Positions 24,573-32,266 of a DNA stretch of 64,000 nt are shown here, one piece after another; positions within the stretch are counted from its first letter, which is position 1; every line of letters starts with the position of its first letter. The position numbers were made by a program, and so were the translations under genes. This stretch comes from Haloechinothrix sp033042135 (lineage in GTDB: Bacteria; Actinomycetota; Actinomycetes; Mycobacteriales; Pseudonocardiaceae), in contig NZ_WBXM01000004.1 of NCBI RefSeq assembly GCF_033042135.1, forward strand, positions 1 through 64,000, written 5' to 3'. Below the pieces are notes generated by a model. It was not told where the DNA came from, did no database searches, and saw nothing but the letters and a program-made list of their open reading frames with translations.

Positions 24573-25235
24573 ATGAGTGAGCCGCTCCAGTTACCCCCTA
24601 TGCCGGACCGCGAGACAGGCGAGCCACGCCCACCACGGGCACCAGTTATTCGACCCGCTAAAAACTCTCGCCAGCGGTGGAGCAGGTTCCGTGTTCCGAA
24701 ACCTCCGCCCGGTGAAGGTCCTCCCCTGGAATGGGACTACGGATCGCTCAAACGCCAAATCGAGGCGTTTTTTGTCACAATGGTCATTTTTATCGGGTTC
24801 TTCACAGTGTATGACCTGCTGGATAGCGACCGCGGTATGTTCGATTGGGCAACTGATCGAACCATGTGGATATTGTTCGTGGTATTCAGTTTCCTCTTTT
24901 CGTTCGGGGTCTACATCGGTACCGTCGCCGCCGGTGCGGATTGGCTCATGCAACGCAAGCATTTCATCAAAACCTACGAACTGACATCGATCGAACTCGA
25001 ACCCGCCATCAATAAGTACACGTTCGAATTGCAAGACAGGTATGGTAACGAAGTTTCTGTCTCGGAACTGGCATTGCTAGGGAACCGCAGGCTGTGGAAT
25101 CTGGTTTACAACGGCATCCGGCACTCTGTGGTCAACGGCGCGTACATCGATTCGAGAGCCATCAGCAGGTTGCAGCTGCATCGGGAGGTCGCCATGCGCG
25201 ATGCGAGACGTAGCCAGAGCCCCGAAGCTGAATAG
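24573..25235 (+). CDS. Two-helix membrane protein, candidate immunity partner
   Basis: A 220-residue protein beginning 2 bases after the stop of the candidate effector. The N-terminus is proline-rich and cytosolic. Two hydrophobic helices (AFFVTMVIFIGFFTVYDLL and ILFVVFSFLFSFGVYIGTV) enclose a short loop, and about 90 polar residues follow. The DNA is less GC-rich than typical for the window, as is the 3' part of the upstream gene, so the two probably arrived together. Tight coupling and membrane location suit immunity to a membrane-active toxin; a T7SS accessory function is the alternative. Confidence 0.7.
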   Translation: MSEPLQLPPMPDRETGEPRPPRAPVIRPAKNSRQRWSRFRVPKPPPGEGPPLEWDYGSLKRQIEAFFVTMVIFIGFFTVYDLLDSDRGMFDWATDRTMWILFVVFSFLFSFGVYIGTVAAGADWLMQRKHFIKTYELTSIELEPAINKYTFELQDRYGNEVSVSELALLGNRRLWNLVYNGIRHSVVNGAYIDSRAISRLQLHREVAMRDARRSQSPEAE

Positions 25236-25346
25236 CTTCGCGCCGTCGAGCACGAGCGGCCCGCGTGGAGCGACACCAGCCAAGACCCGGCCGGCGCGGC
25301 GGGGACGAGCGGAAGGACAGGGTCAGGCCGCGCCGGCCGGGAGTCA

Positions 25347-25493
25347 CTACGTGGTGTCGGGATTCTCGACCGGCTGCTCCTCGTCGGCGTTGTCCGCGTT
25401 GTCCGCGTGGTCGGGGTCGTCGGCGCGGATGACGTACACGTCGTCGCCGTCGTCGACGATGATGCGGCCGTCGCCGCGGTACCACCGGCTCAT
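25347..25493 (-). CDS. Small acidic protein, 48 residues
   Basis: ATG 25493 follows a strong AGGAGG, whereas the upstream in-frame ATG at 25559 has none. The product opens MSRWYRGDGRIIVDDGDDVYV and becomes very acidic (DNADNADEEQ). It lacks membrane helices or a signal peptide. Similar short proteins sit near XRE/DUF397 genes in actinomycetes, to my memory. Function unknown. Confidence 0.55.
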   Translation of the reverse strand: MSRWYRGDGRIIVDDGDDVYVIRADDPDHADNADNADEEQPVENPDTT

Positions 25494-25644
25494 GAGTTCC
25501 TCCTGTGTGGGGCTGAACGTGACGTCGGGTTCCGTAGAGGGAACGGACGTCACGTTCATTCCAACGCTCGTGTGTTGATATGTCGATTTATGGGGACCCG
25601 GCCGGTGCACGGTCGGGGGCGGTCTCGTGCACCGGCCGGGAGTC

Positions 25645-25827
25645 TCAGGGGTTGGTGTCAGCGAGCGGGTATCCGTAGGCGTCGGTGACGTAGATCGACC
25701 TATCCCGCAGGCGTTGCCGCTGCTGATCGCGGTGTTGTAACGCTTCGAGGTAGGTCGCGTGCTCGCTGAGGAGCACCGGCACGCACCCGCCGTCGCTGTG
25801 CTGGATGCGGTGTACCTGGTAGTTCAT
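25645..25827 (-). CDS. Small basic protein, 60 residues
   Basis: ATG 25827 lies 8 bases after GGAG. The product begins MNYQVHRIQHSDGGCVPVLL, continues with a charged helical part (EALQHRDQQRQRLRDRS) and ends YVTDAYGYPLADTNP. There is no membrane segment. It belongs to a run of three small minus-strand genes divergent from the XRE regulator. Function unknown. Confidence 0.5.
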   Translation of the reverse strand: MNYQVHRIQHSDGGCVPVLLSEHATYLEALQHRDQQRQRLRDRSIYVTDAYGYPLADTNP

Positions 25828-25915
25828 GGCGCGAGCTCCGTGTGCTGTGGGTAGGGCGATGGGGAGGGGCGTCGAGGGATGTGCGGTCGCCGGTGTTGCG
25901 GCGGTGGCGCGGCCA

Positions 25916-26086
25916 TCACAACCCCCGGTCCAGGTAGGCACCGTCGTCGGTGATGACCATGCGTGGCCGGGGATCGTGCTGCCATTGCCTGCGCCGTAGC
26001 CGCGCGTCACGGACGACGTGGCCGAGCACGTAGCCGAGTAGTAGCAGGTAGGCCAGGGTCAGGAGACTGATCCAGAGCGTGAGCAT
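25916..26086 (-). CDS. Small single-helix membrane protein, 56 residues
   Basis: ATG 26086 gives MLTLWISLLTLAYLLLLGYV, one clear membrane helix at the very N-terminus. A basic stretch (RDARLRRRQWQ) and a short tail ending AYLDRGL follow. The helix-then-positive topology implies a cytosolic C-terminus. The ribosome-binding site is weak. It is divergent from the XRE gene across about 115 bases. Confidence 0.5.
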   Translation of the reverse strand: MLTLWISLLTLAYLLLLGYVLGHVVRDARLRRRQWQHDPRPRMVITDDGAYLDRGL

Positions 26087-26200
26087 GTGCTTATCGTCAC
26101 ACCCGTCGATTACGCTACGGAACGGATCGTGTACGCACCACGACTGCTGTGGAGCCTCCGGATGGCGCAGTCGTGTACGGAGTGCAAGAGGGGTGAAAAC

Positions 26201-26950
26201 GTGGTGACTCTGTTTGGCAGCGAGCTGCGGCGCGCCCGTGAGGCTTTGGGCTGGTCCCGCGAGAAGTTCGCAGAAGAGGTCTGCTTCTCAATAAGCCTGG
26301 TCGAGAAGGTGGAGAGCGGCAGCAAGTTCCCCAGCGAGGCCTTCGCAGGCGAGGCGGACAAGGTGCTGCAGACCGACGGCTTTCTTTCGAGGATCCGGCT
26401 GCACACCTTGAAGCAGGATGTGGTGCCCGAGTGGTTCCGCGCCTGGCCGGATATCGAGGAGCAGGCCAGCCTGGTTCGTTTGTACGAACCGCTTGTTGTA
26501 CCTGGCCCGATGCAAACGGAAGACTATGCCCGCACGTTGCTCGTCGATGATGATCAGGTCGCGGCGCGCCTGGCGCGAGCGAGCATTCTCGACCCCGGAA
26601 CCCGGCCAGACGTCGTAGCCGTGCTCGACGAGGCCGTGCTGCACCGCCAGATCGGTAATCGTGAGATCATGCGCGAACAGCTGCAACGGCTGGCGGAAGC
26701 CCCAGTATCTGTGCAGGTTGTTCCCTCCGGTGCTGAGACCTACTACGGGGTGGACGGCAGCTTCTGTTTGGCGACGGTGGATGGCAAGGAGATCAGCTAT
26801 GTCGAAACTCCTGCCAGAGGCTTCGTGCTGGATGATCCGGAAATCGGTACACGGCTCGTGAGACGATGGGACTACCTCAGAGGCGAGGCGCTGCCGCAAC
26901 GGCAGTCCCGACAACTGATCGTGGAAGTGGCGGAGCAATGGAACACGTAA
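26201..26950 (+). CDS. XRE-family regulator with DUF5753 domain
   Basis: A 249-residue protein. AGAGGGG at 26187-26193 favours GTG 26201; ATG 26162 is possible. Residues 1-65 form a Cro/C1-type helix-turn-helix (ELRRAREALGWSREKFAEEV, SLVEKVESG). The remainder is the DUF5753 ligand- or partner-binding region (EQASLVRLYEPLVVPGPMQT, then YVETPARGFVLDD). It overlaps the DUF397 gene by 13 bases. This pair is a hallmark of Streptomyces and Pseudonocardiales developmental regulation (WhiJ-type clusters), where the DUF397 partner modulates the regulator. It probably acts on the neighbouring small genes. Confidence 0.88.
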   Translation: MVTLFGSELRRAREALGWSREKFAEEVCFSISLVEKVESGSKFPSEAFAGEADKVLQTDGFLSRIRLHTLKQDVVPEWFRAWPDIEEQASLVRLYEPLVVPGPMQTEDYARTLLVDDDQVAARLARASILDPGTRPDVVAVLDEAVLHRQIGNREIMREQLQRLAEAPVSVQVVPSGAETYYGVDGSFCLATVDGKEISYVETPARGFVLDDPEIGTRLVRRWDYLRGEALPQRQSRQLIVEVAEQWNT

Positions 26951-27114
26951 AGTGGCGGAAGCCGACACGCTCTGGTACGCACGGTAATTGCGTCGAACTC
27001 GCAGTGGAGCCCGGCCGCACTCGCATCAGGGACACCAAGGACCGCGAGGGCGGCGCCCTGGAGGTCCCGTTCGGCGCGTGGCGCGCGTTTGTGGCGAGCC
27101 TGCCCGAGCGGTAA
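26938..27114 (+). CDS. DUF397 domain protein
   Basis: A 58-residue protein from ATG 26938, overlapping the end of the XRE gene. It opens EHVKWRKPTRSGTHGNCVEL and ends in EVPFGAWRAFVASL, the standard DUF397 pattern (W-x-K/R-S, then N-C-V-E, then F-x-x-W-x-x-F). It is translationally coupled to the regulator and thought in other actinomycetes to antagonise it. Confidence 0.88.
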   Translation: MEHVKWRKPTRSGTHGNCVELAVEPGRTRIRDTKDREGGALEVPFGAWRAFVASLPER

Positions 27115-27125
27115 ACGCCCACTGA

Positions 27126-27159
27126 TCATGCCTCCGGCCCAGGCGGGTCGGAGGCATGA
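27126..27159 (+). terminator. Hairpin terminator after the XRE/DUF397 pair
   Basis: An 11-bp perfect stem (core CATGCCTCCG at 27127-27136 with its complement at 27149-27158) and a 12-base loop begin 11 bases after the DUF397 stop. No strong T-run follows. Confidence 0.6.
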
Positions 27160-27218
27160 CTTATACGCGCCCCGCTGTGCTGGCGTGGGCTACGGGCGTT
27201 GGGCGTGCTCCGGGTGCG

Positions 27219-27260
27219 TGAAACCATCCCACGGGTGCGGGCGGCGCTTGTATCCTGTGG
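27219..27260 (+). promoter_or_regulatory. Conserved upstream element of the T7 substrate/lipoprotein pair
   Basis: About 41 bases beginning TGAA and ending CTTGTATCCTGTG align with 44727-44768 upstream of the paralogous pair. The TATCCT at 27251-27256 (44759-44764 in the other copy) fits an actinobacterial -10 box (TAnnnT). It lies about 55 bases before the start codon in both copies. Confidence 0.45.
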
Positions 27261-27312
27261 TGAGCGCATCTGGGCTGCTACGTACAGTGAGAGATACTGG
27301 AAGGGTCGAGCG

Positions 27313-27795
27313 ATGTCTGGGGAAACCGGCTTCAGCGACCAGCCGATCGATGGATCGGGGGACGGCGCTGCCGCTGGAGCACTGGAAGGTATGGGCTCGG
27401 TGAGCCCTTTCGACACCAAGAGTGTCGACAGGTTCCACCACGGTGCGGAGACGTTCAAACAGCTCGCCACCGACGGCCAGTTCGCCGTCAACGAAGACGC
27501 CATGCAGGCCTACACCCGCGTCTGCGACAAGTACCTAGAGGGCTGGGAGCAGCTGCGGCCGATGGCTGCGGAACTTGGCTACCCGGCAAGGATGGGTTCG
27601 AGTGACTTCGCTCGACAGATTGCTGAGTACAATGCCAAGGTCGCTGTTGGTGATGAGCGATCCCTGATCCCGAATCTGGACTTGATGTACGAGGGCTTCA
27701 AGAAGATGAAGGAAGGACTCGAGATCGCGCGACGCAACTACGACGAGACCGAGACCGCTGCCTCGCAGGCGTTAAACGGCCTCGATGAGGGATGA
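27313..27795 (+). CDS. Type VII-associated helical protein, intact copy
   Basis: A 160-residue protein from ATG 27313, with GGAAGGG upstream. A polar, glycine-rich N-terminus precedes a helical core (FHHGAETFKQLATDGQFAVN and MYEGFKKMKEGLEIARRNYD). The small size, helical content, position before a DUF3558 lipoprotein gene and absence of a signal peptide suggest an ESX-type substrate or partner. The N-x-D-E-x-x-x ending resembles type VII signals only loosely. Two damaged paralogues lie at 44822-45302 and 46081-46182. The downstream lipoprotein gene follows within 8 bases. Confidence 0.65.
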   Translation: MSGETGFSDQPIDGSGDGAAAGALEGMGSVSPFDTKSVDRFHHGAETFKQLATDGQFAVNEDAMQAYTRVCDKYLEGWEQLRPMAAELGYPARMGSSDFARQIAEYNAKVAVGDERSLIPNLDLMYEGFKKMKEGLEIARRNYDETETAASQALNGLDEG

Positions 27796-27802
27796 GCACA
27801 CC

Positions 27803-28342
27803 GTGAGGAGCGCGACGAAGGTTGTGTGCCTGGTCCCGACGGTTGTGTTGGCGCTGGCAAGCTGCGGGCAGGAGACCGGTACTGCCGAGCCAGATCCAGA
27901 ACGCACTCCAGGGTTCGCCGACGGCGACGTGGGTGAGGACGGAGTGTTGACTCTGGATCCGTGCGAAACGCTGGATGCCGCACTGGAAGGCGAGGGTTTC
28001 GATCCCAGCGAACCACGCGATATTCGAGGTGACTACGCCTGTACTACAAGTAAGCCGCGCGAGATCACGGTCACGCTTGAGTTGATGGAAGCGCCGTTTG
28101 ACATCCTAGAGCCGGACATGGCGCAGGTGTATGAAGGCGTCGTTAATGGACGCGAGGCTCGGTTGTTCACTGAGACGCTCGAAGGAGCGAGCGACGGCCA
28201 CTGTGGTATATCCATGAAGGCGCAGAAGTCGCAGAGTGCGGTTGTCTTTGTTACGCAAGTTAATCGGGACACCGACACAGCATGCGAGAACGCCGAACAG
28301 ATCGCCGAGCGAGTGGAGCCGGAACTCCCTCCCGAGGAGTAG
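27803..28342 (+). CDS. DUF3558-family lipoprotein
   Basis: A 179-residue protein. GTG 27803 is preferred because the paralogue at 45309 also starts with GTG and an RS residue pair; ATG 27785 overlaps the previous gene. A lipobox (LALASCGQ) follows a hydrophobic signal segment, giving an outer-face lipoprotein. The LDPCETLDAALEG segment and two later Cys residues fit DUF3558. DUF3558 proteins accompany type VII substrates in actinomycetes and have unknown function. It is translationally close to the helical gene upstream. Confidence 0.75.
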   Translation: MRSATKVVCLVPTVVLALASCGQETGTAEPDPERTPGFADGDVGEDGVLTLDPCETLDAALEGEGFDPSEPRDIRGDYACTTSKPREITVTLELMEAPFDILEPDMAQVYEGVVNGREARLFTETLEGASDGHCGISMKAQKSQSAVVFVTQVNRDTDTACENAEQIAERVEPELPPEE

Positions 28343-28693
28343 CGAACTCGCGCGGTCGGTGCTCTCTGGACGAGCGTTCGCCGTGTCCGGCGTAGTGACA
28401 CCCCGTGTCGGGCGCTCAGGCACACCGAGTTGGGCGCAGCAGCATCTCACTCACCGTCGAGCGCGCATCCGTCCTGCTGTGTTCGCTCGCGGAGCCGCGG
28501 GATCGAGGAAGCCACACTCCGGCTCGACGGCTTTCTCATCGGTGTCGGTCGCAGCGCTACGACAGTGAATCCCGGCCGTAGGCGCCGGAATGGTTCGGTT
28601 CGGTCGTCACCCCCGCGAACCACGCTTCCGAACTCGGCGGAGTGTGTGACGTGCGACACACGAGGTGGTGGGGGTCGGGTGTGTGGAATGCGT

Positions 28694-28722
28694 TGCTGGC
28701 CGGTAAGGCCCTCGCTACGGTA
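28694..28722 (+). promoter_or_regulatory. Putative promoter in the 28343-28778 gap
   Basis: TTGCTG (28694-28699), 17 bp, TACGGT (28717-28722), about 56 bases before the next start. It matches the pair at 22358-22386. The gap also contains GTGTGT and ACACAC arms (28642-28647 and 28656-28661), a possible operator. No gene is evident in the rest of the gap. Confidence 0.4.
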
Positions 28723-28778
28723 AGTATGTCGCGCGCGGCAGGATACACAGGGGGCAATCCCAGGGAGGAGAGTGCGAG

Positions 28779-29231
28779 GTGCCTGCGCAGGACGACACCG
28801 GAGGTGACCTGGTCGGCTTCCACGAGGACATGGTCGCCCCTTCCAGTGGCAACACCGCTACCAGCATGGGCGACATGCTCTACGTCAACCAACTCCGCGC
28901 TAACGCCGACGCCACAGTCGCGGGCCAGCTCGAAGACATCGCCTTCGACGAAGACGGGGTCAACACGATCATCGGCAAGCTGGAGGATGTGCGGCAGAAG
29001 CTCGACATGCACCGAGGGGAAGCCCAAGCCCTGGCCGGCATCCACCAGCGGGAGGATTCGGCCTCACGCCTCTACGCGACGATCGCGAACCAGGGCGGAG
29101 AAGCCTACATCCAAGCCCTCGAGGAGGAGATCGCGGAGCTCGACCAGCTGATCGACGACGTCAAGCGGATCCGCGACGAGCGCCTATGGCTGGAAGCCGA
29201 CCAGGTCGAACAGATCGAAAAGCACGGATGA
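28779..29231 (+). CDS. Coiled-coil type VII-associated protein
   Basis: A 150-residue protein from GTG 28779, with GGAGGAG upstream. It lacks a signal peptide and membrane helix. It is mainly helical: an acidic NTIIGKLEDVRQKLDMHRGE segment and a heptad-like YIQALEEEIAELDQLIDDVK stretch predict a coiled coil. Stop and next start overlap as ATGA, coupling it to the lipoprotein at 29228. The position and pairing match the helical substrate/lipoprotein arrangement at 27313. Probably a secreted or surface partner; the function is unknown. Confidence 0.7.
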   Translation: MPAQDDTGGDLVGFHEDMVAPSSGNTATSMGDMLYVNQLRANADATVAGQLEDIAFDEDGVNTIIGKLEDVRQKLDMHRGEAQALAGIHQREDSASRLYATIANQGGEAYIQALEEEIAELDQLIDDVKRIRDERLWLEADQVEQIEKHG

Positions 29232-29881
29232 TGCCCACCACCACCCGTATTTGGAGACGAACGGTAACGGCGCTGGCTGTCGCCGTATTAGCGACAACAG
29301 CGTGTTCCGACAACGCTGACGGCACCGCCGAACCCACCGGTGCCAACGGGGAGCCGAACGAGCGAGGCGTCAGTTCCGATCTGCCGTACAGCGGTGCACC
29401 CTCGGTACGCGACCCGATCGGCATCGACACCGCACGCTATGAAAGCAGCCCTTGTCGAACGCTCGACGACGACCTGCTAGCCCAAGCCGGCTTTACGTAT
29501 AACGAGACAGAGGCCAGTACGACGAACCAAGGTGATCCCATCTGCCATTGGAAAACTGATCACGGCGGCGTGTTCGGCGTGACGGTGATGCTCTCGAACG
29601 AGCACGGTCTGAGCGGCATCTACGCCAATCATGAAGACGGCGGGCTCGAGGTCTTCGAGGAGCTCGAGCCCGTCAACGGTTATCCGGCGGTTGCTGCAGA
29701 TCAAGTCGATTCTCGGCACCGCGGTACCTGCACAGTAGCGGTCGGTGTTCGCGACGACTTGACGATCTCGGCGTACTTCAGTGCTGGAGCTGGTGACGAC
29801 GTCCCGTATAACGACACACCGTGTGAGCGTGCTCATGAGTTGGCCGAGGTCGTTGTCGCGACACTCGACGGTGAGAGCTGA
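29228..29881 (+). CDS. DUF3558-family lipoprotein, first of a tandem pair
   Basis: A 217-residue protein starting inside the ATGA overlap with the coiled-coil gene. The signal segment (ALAVAVLATTAC) ends at a lipobox-like ATTAC. The mature part has the DUF3558 pattern: SSPCRTLDDDLLAQAGF, then DPICHWKTDHG, then a late Cys pair. Its 3' 35 or so bases are identical to those of the next lipoprotein gene, marking a tandem duplication. Lipid-anchored on the cell surface; role unknown. Confidence 0.75.
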   Translation: MMPTTTRIWRRTVTALAVAVLATTACSDNADGTAEPTGANGEPNERGVSSDLPYSGAPSVRDPIGIDTARYESSPCRTLDDDLLAQAGFTYNETEASTTNQGDPICHWKTDHGGVFGVTVMLSNEHGLSGIYANHEDGGLEVFEELEPVNGYPAVAADQVDSRHRGTCTVAVGVRDDLTISAYFSAGAGDDVPYNDTPCERAHELAEVVVATLDGES

Positions 29882-29945
29882 TGGCTCATGGGATGGCTGA
29901 CGTCTGTTGGCGTACCGACCCCATCGAGCCGATCGAGAGGCGCGG
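29882..29945 (+). pseudogene. Fossil 3' end of a coiled-coil T7 gene between duplicated lipoproteins
   Basis: Translated to its TGA, the segment before ATG 29946 reads WRTDPIEPIERRG, alignable with the WLEADQVEQIEKHG end of the gene at 28779. The text just after 29881 (GATGGCT) copies the start of the gene at 30575. The duplication therefore carried flanks of both neighbours. Confidence 0.6.
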
Positions 29946-30575
29946 ATGATGCCCAGGGCCGCGCGGACACTCACTTTGGCGGCGGTGGCTGCGCTGCTGG
30001 TGGCGGGTTGCTCCGGTGACCCGGGCGGCAGCGCCGATGCCGACGGTGACAACGAGCAGCAGGGCAGTGCTGAGTTGCCGCATAGTGGCGCGCCTGCGGT
30101 GGAGGATCCCATCGTGGCAGACATCGCGCCCTATGAGGATGACCCGTGCCGCACGATCGATGATGCTCTTCTGGCCGAGGCTGGCTTCACCTATGAGGAC
30201 ACTGCGGCCGATACCGATGTTCAGGGTGATCCGATCTGCCACTGGCACGCGAGCGACGGCAGTTCCTACGGTGTCACGGTGATGGTGTCCAACACCGAGG
30301 GTCTCAGTGGTATCTATGCCAACCACGCTGGCGGTGGGCTGGGCCTGTTCGAGGAGCTCGACCCCGTCAGCGGTTACCCCGCTGTCGCGGCCAGCCAGAG
30401 CGATGCTCGGGATATCGGGATATGCACTGTTGCTGTGGGCATCCGCGACGACCTGGCCGTCTCCGCCAACTTTACGGTTGGTACTGGAGAGGACGCACGC
30501 TACGAGGACACACCATGCCAGGGTGCTCATGAGTTGGCCGAGGTCGTTGTCGCGACACTCCAGGGGGAGAGCTGA
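29946..30575 (+). CDS. DUF3558-family lipoprotein, second of a tandem pair
   Basis: A 209-residue protein from ATG 29946 (GAGAGG upstream). The signal segment TLAAVAALLVAGCSG has a perfect lipobox (VAGC). The mature part follows its neighbour closely: DDPCRTIDDALLAEAGF, DPICHWHASDG, SNTEGLSGIYANHAGGG and the AHELAEVVVATL end. It overlaps the start of the WXG/glycine-rich gene by one base (TGATG), so translation is coupled. Paralogue of 29228-29881. Confidence 0.78.
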   Translation: MMPRAARTLTLAAVAALLVAGCSGDPGGSADADGDNEQQGSAELPHSGAPAVEDPIVADIAPYEDDPCRTIDDALLAEAGFTYEDTAADTDVQGDPICHWHASDGSSYGVTVMVSNTEGLSGIYANHAGGGLGLFEELDPVSGYPAVAASQSDARDIGICTVAVGIRDDLAVSANFTVGTGEDARYEDTPCQGAHELAEVVVATLQGES

Positions 30576-31963
30576 TGGCTGATCAGATGATCGATGACCG
30601 TGGTGCCACCGGCTATACCGGCGCCCAGATCTACCGGTTGATGACCACGGACGACCAGTTCGGCGGCACGCTGGCAACGGGGCAAGACACGGCGAGCCAG
30701 GCTCGCGCGGCGCAGCAGGAGGCGGCGGAGGAGCTGGCCTGGGTGCACGGCAGTGTAGGTCAGTCTTGGCGGGGTGAGGCCGCCGAGGCGTTCAAGGCGA
30801 AACTCGACCGTGTCCGTAACCGGTCCGCGCTGGCCGCGTCGAAGGTCGAGCCGTCGAACCCGAGCATGGGTGGTCAGAATGACGCGTTCTCTCGCACCCG
30901 CCATGAGGTGGTGGAGGTGCCGGATCAACCGGATGATCCGAACTGGTTCGTGCGCAACACCGGCTGGACGATGGGTTTCATGGACTCCGCCGAGGACAAG
31001 CGGGCCGAGTGGGAGCAGACGAACCAGCACAACATCGAGGCCTACGAGCGCTACCGGAACACGTCGCAGCTGAACTGGGACATGATCGAGCGCGACTACT
31101 CGGAGGGCTCTGGCGACAATGCCGGTTCCGGTGGCTCGGGGTACACGTTGAGCTCGGCCGCAGGCACTCCCGGAGGCGGCGGCCTGCCTACCGCGACACC
31201 AACCGCCGCCGGCATGGGCGCCGGTGGTGGTGCCTATGGCGGTTCCGGGGCTGCGGGTGCGTCTGGTGGTTCGGCGGTGGCGCCGGGGGTGCCGGGGGTG
31301 CCGGCTGGGGCTGTTGGTGGTGCTGTCGGGGGTGGTGCTGGTGGTGGCACCGGGGCTGGTGCTGGTGTTGGTTCGGGTGGGGTGCGGCTGCCGGATGGCA
31401 GTATCCGGTATCCGGATGGGTCGATCCGGCGTCCGGATGGCAGTTTGGTGCGGCCGGATGGCACGGTGATCCCGCCGAGTGGCACGAGCGCCTCGGGTGT
31501 TGGGGGTGCCGGGGGCCGGTCGGGCGGTGATTTCGGGCCGGTGGGATCGGGGGCGGTCGCTGGGGGTGCGGGTATGGCCGCTGGGGGTCTGGCCGCAGGC
31601 GGTGCCGCGGGCGCACGACCCGGTGGCGCCGCAGGCGCGGGCGGCGCGGGTGGCATGGCCGGTGCTGGTGCGTTGAGCGGGCAGGGCGGCTTCGGCCCGA
31701 CGGGCTCGGGCGCGGCTGGTGCGGCCGGGGGCGGCGCGGGCGGCGGTGCCGCGGCCGGGGCGCGGGCGCCGATGGGCGGCATGATGGGCGCCGGAGCTGG
31801 CGGTCGTGGTGGCCAGGGTGGCGAGGACGACACCCACCAGCGCAAGTTCATCCAGGACGAGCAACTCGACACCGGCCTGCCGGTGGTGCGCGACGAACAC
31901 GGCGAGAAAGAGTACGACCCCGTCACCGGCATGGTCATCATCGACGGCGTCATCGGCGAATGA
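30575..31963 (+). CDS. WXG-type substrate with glycine/alanine-rich PDGS-repeat C-terminus
   Basis: A 462-residue protein coupled to the lipoprotein upstream (TGATG; GGGGGAG upstream). Residues 1-110 form a helical domain with Trp65-Arg-Gly67 (SWRGEAAEAF), a PPE/WXG-like type VII module. Residues about 190-430 are glycine-, alanine- and proline-rich with four PDGS/PDGT units at roughly 6-7 residue spacing (around residue 270). A conserved acidic end (EQLDTGLPVVRDEHGEKEY, then VTGMVIIDGVIG) follows. This resembles mycobacterial PE/PPE-like surface proteins. The conserved C-terminal tail may be a secretion or processing signal. Confidence 0.75.
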   Translation: MADQMIDDRGATGYTGAQIYRLMTTDDQFGGTLATGQDTASQARAAQQEAAEELAWVHGSVGQSWRGEAAEAFKAKLDRVRNRSALAASKVEPSNPSMGGQNDAFSRTRHEVVEVPDQPDDPNWFVRNTGWTMGFMDSAEDKRAEWEQTNQHNIEAYERYRNTSQLNWDMIERDYSEGSGDNAGSGGSGYTLSSAAGTPGGGGLPTATPTAAGMGAGGGAYGGSGAAGASGGSAVAPGVPGVPAGAVGGAVGGGAGGGTGAGAGVGSGGVRLPDGSIRYPDGSIRRPDGSLVRPDGTVIPPSGTSASGVGGAGGRSGGDFGPVGSGAVAGGAGMAAGGLAAGGAAGARPGGAAGAGGAGGMAGAGALSGQGGFGPTGSGAAGAAGGGAGGGAAAGARAPMGGMMGAGAGGRGGQGGEDDTHQRKFIQDEQLDTGLPVVRDEHGEKEYDPVTGMVIIDGVIGE

Positions 31964-31978
31964 ACCGGTGAGTCCGAG

Positions 31979-32010
31979 GGGGAACGCAGTCCGAACGGAG
32001 TTCGGTCCCC
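31979..32010 (+). terminator. Hairpin terminator after the type VII cassette
   Basis: The stem CCGAAC (31991-31996)/GTTCGG (32000-32005) with a 3-base loop sits inside an outer GGGG/CCCC pairing. It begins 16 bases after the stop and would separate the cassette from the helicase operon. The rest of 31964-32266 holds only a weak TAGAGT -10 candidate at 32231. Confidence 0.45.
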
Positions 32011-32266
32011 GCTGCCGGGCCTCGGAGTGGCGCTGTGGTCGTCGTCGACCCTCGCGGCGAGCTCGCAGAGGATCTGAGTGTGCCGCCCCTCAAGGTCGCC
32101 GCGAGAGACGTCAACCGTCCCAACAGCTGTCCTTGCCTGGGCGCAGTAACGCCGTACCCGCACGCCACGACCCCATACCACGACTCAGTAACGGCCCTTA
32201 ACGTCACGCGCTACTTGCGCGATGATCACATAGAGTGCCGAAGCCGTCCGGGGAAGGGAACTGTCG

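Noticed and set aside
31190..31780. Tandem repeats that could be a CRISPR-like or satellite array
   Set aside because: They are codon-phase glycine/alanine/PDGS repeats inside an open reading frame, with no fixed spacer length.
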